Positions 49,507 to 50,857 of a stretch of DNA of 50,857 bases are shown here, piece by piece. The position numbers were made by a program, and so were the translations under genes. Source of the DNA: Acidobacteriota bacterium (GTDB lineage Bacteria; Acidobacteriota; Terriglobia; Acidiferrales; UBA7541). How positions within the stretch are numbered: the stretch's first letter is position 1; each line of letters starts with the position of its first letter. Location of the stretch: NCBI GenBank assembly GCA_013289665.1, contig JABCZN010000022.1, positions 1-50,857 on the forward strand, given 5' to 3'. The notes below the pieces were generated by a model that saw nothing but the letters and a program-made list of their open reading frames with translations, was not told the DNA's origin and did no database searches.

Positions 49507-50857
49507 CTAAGGCGCAGTCAGCGACACGTTGTCGAACGTGGCAGTGGTTAGTGCCGAAGTGCTGCCGCTGGTCACGGCCAGGCCCACATTCACACTCTGT
49601 CCCATCGTGATCGTTTGGCTCGCCCCCAGCTGTGTCCAGTTCACTCCGTCCGAAGATGTATAGCTGCTGAAGGTGCTCCCGCTCCGGCTCACCTTCATCC
49701 AGTACGGCACTGCCGCACTCACAAACGCCGTCTGCGACGTGCTCCCTCCTGTCGCCGTCCGCACATCAAAATATATGTACGTCGCCCAGTCGGATGTAAT
49801 GGCGTTCGTCGATCCGCCATCCAGCGTCTCGCGTATCATCACCCCTGCCGCCGCGTACCCTGAGCCTGCCCCCTGCACGCTAACCAGCCGCGCCACTATC
49901 GTCCCGTCTCCCGTCAGCGGCTGATACACGTAATGAAAACCATCTGCCGTGCCGTACATCTGCGCACCAGCGCCCTTCACCGTGAACACCCCACTCGCGT
50001 AGCTCGCATTCCCCGCTACCCCTGTCGAGCCAATATCCTGATCCAGCCACAAACCCGGCAAGGGCTGCGATGTCACTGTGAACGTCACCGGGTTGCTGTC
50101 GTTCATGCTCGGTGCTACCGACACCACCAAAGGTCCCGATGTCGCTCCCCCAGGTATCGTGATGTTGATCGAGGTGGCGCCCCACGTGTTGACCGTCACT
50201 CCCGCCCCGTTCAGCGTAACCACGCTGTTCCCTTGCGGGGCTCCAAATCCCGTGCCCGAAATCGCTACCTGACTTCCTATCGATCCGCTCGTTGCTGATA
50301 CGCTGCTTATCACCGGTGCCGGCACTGATGCCGAATTGACCGATACATTGTCAAAAACCGCGGTGGTTAGTGCCGAAGTGCTGCCGCTGGTCACGGCCAG
50401 GCCCACATTCACACTCTGTCCCATCGTGATCGTTTGGCTCGCCCCCAGCTGTGTCCAGTTCACTCCGTCCGAAGATGTATAGCTGCTGAAGGTGCTCCCG
50501 CTCCGGCTCACCTTCATCCAGTACGGCACTGCCGCACTCACAAACGCCGTCTGCGACGTGCTCCCTCCTGTCGCCGTCCGCACATCAAAATATATGTACG
50601 TCGCCCAGTCGGATGTAATGGCGTTCGTCGATCCGCCATCCAGCGTCTCGCGTATCATCACCCCTGCCGCCGCGTACCCTGAGCCTGCCCCCTGCACGCT
50701 AACCAGCCGCGCCACTATCGTCCCGTCTCCCGTCAGCGGCTGATACACGTAATGAAAACCATCTGCCGTGCCGTACATCTGCGCACCAGCGCCCTTCACC
50801 GTGAACACCCCACTCGCGTAGCTCGCATTCCCCGCTACCCCTGTCGAGCCAATATCC
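49507..50857 (-). CDS. Giant repeat surface protein, C-terminal part
   Basis: 450 codons are visible; the start is beyond the right edge. Each unit has a DUF1349-like beta-sandwich (LWLDQDIGSTGVAGNASYAS, DGTIVARLVSVQGAGSG, AGVMIRETLDGGSTNA), and one IPT/TIG Ig-like unit (ISSVSATSGSIGSQVAISGT) separates the two copies. Repeats of 273 residues are identical at DNA level over most of their length. Proteins of this sort are exported adhesins or scaffolds. The stop is TAG, with the same frame open for 189 more codons. Confidence 0.8.
   Translation of the reverse strand, partial: DIGSTGVAGNASYASGVFTVKGAGAQMYGTADGFHYVYQPLTGDGTIVARLVSVQGAGSGYAAAGVMIRETLDGGSTNAITSDWATYIYFDVRTATGGSTSQTAFVSAAVPYWMKVSRSGSTFSSYTSSDGVNWTQLGASQTITMGQSVNVGLAVTSGSTSALTTAVFDNVSVNSASVPAPVISSVSATSGSIGSQVAISGTGFGAPQGNSVVTLNGAGVTVNTWGATSINITIPGGATSGPLVVSVAPSMNDSNPVTFTVTSQPLPGLWLDQDIGSTGVAGNASYASGVFTVKGAGAQMYGTADGFHYVYQPLTGDGTIVARLVSVQGAGSGYAAAGVMIRETLDGGSTNAITSDWATYIYFDVRTATGGSTSQTAFVSAAVPYWMKVSRSGSTFSSYTSSDGVNWTQLGASQTITMGQSVNVGLAVTSGSTSALTTATFDNVSLTAP
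49544..50857 (-). repeat. Tandem 819-bp repeat, near-identical copies
   Basis: 49544-50038 and 50363-50857 appear identical base for base (offset 819). The second copy is cut by the window edge, so more may follow. The unit encodes the DUF1349-like domain plus the TIG domain. Such identity implies very recent duplication or gene conversion. Confidence 0.85.

Noticed and set aside
1..50857. CRISPR arrays, rRNA genes and complete insertion sequences
   Set aside because: No regularly spaced short repeats, no rRNA sequence and no intact transposase were seen.

Overview
The window looks like chromosomal DNA of an Acidobacteriota bacterium (Terriglobia-like). This is inference from gene families, not from a marker gene: an Oar-type TonB-dependent receptor with an N-terminal carboxypeptidase-regulatory domain, tandem DUF507 genes, a bacillithiol-pathway BshB1 deacetylase, a kinase-ATPase-TPR fusion, a PEP-CTERM protein, and high-GC backbone genes in short, mixed-strand transcription units. 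Layout. 1-0.4 kb: a cut-off gene whose start lies in a hairpin, a broken tRNA-Asp and an intact tRNA-Val. 0.6-9 kb: two DUF507 proteins, a secreted cupin, an RsbRD-N-like protein followed by a Crp/Fnr regulator, a secreted small protein, an M48 metalloprotease, a GT87-propeller fusion and an RcnR-like metal sensor. 9-13 kb: a metal-sensor operator region facing a 1181-aa TonB-dependent receptor. 13.4-29.9 kb: mostly housekeeping genes, including BshB1, a pteridine-reductase-like SDR, homodimeric pyruvate dehydrogenase E1 (AceE), DUF1287, Nudix, formamidase-like, a NifU-like scaffold, MocA/XdhC, a zinc-type MDR dehydrogenase, an isolated NuoB with a DinB protein, PilZ, a Clp-N fusion and YgfZ. 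30-40.8 kb: a mini-ORF coupled to a CPBP protease, an HNH protein, a PEP-CTERM protein, then a four-gene cluster (32.8-40.8 kb) of three large secreted proteins and a di-haem cytochrome behind a strong promoter. 40.9-48.2 kb: an accessory zone with remnants of DUF433/DUF5615 and possibly HicB toxin-antitoxin genes, OsmC, DUF4242, a large Ser/Thr kinase, serine- and tyrosine-recombinase remnants, an intact AbrB/PIN toxin-antitoxin pair and a tRNA-3'-end-like att fragment. 48.2-50.9 kb: the C-terminal part of a giant repeat surface protein, then, across one in-frame amber codon, a further 189 codons, followed by two overlapping small genes. How the genes relate: the backbone half reads as ordinary metabolism and envelope biology. 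The right half is dominated by surface and secreted proteins and mobile-element debris. The strongest candidates for something undescribed are the 32.8-40.8 kb Ig-fold/IgGFc-like/di-haem cluster, the amber-interrupted giant protein with its overlapping downstream genes, and the RcnR-like regulator whose two evenly spaced operators lie between it and the receptor. No CRISPR array, rRNA or complete insertion sequence was seen. Reading was by eye; no database search was run.
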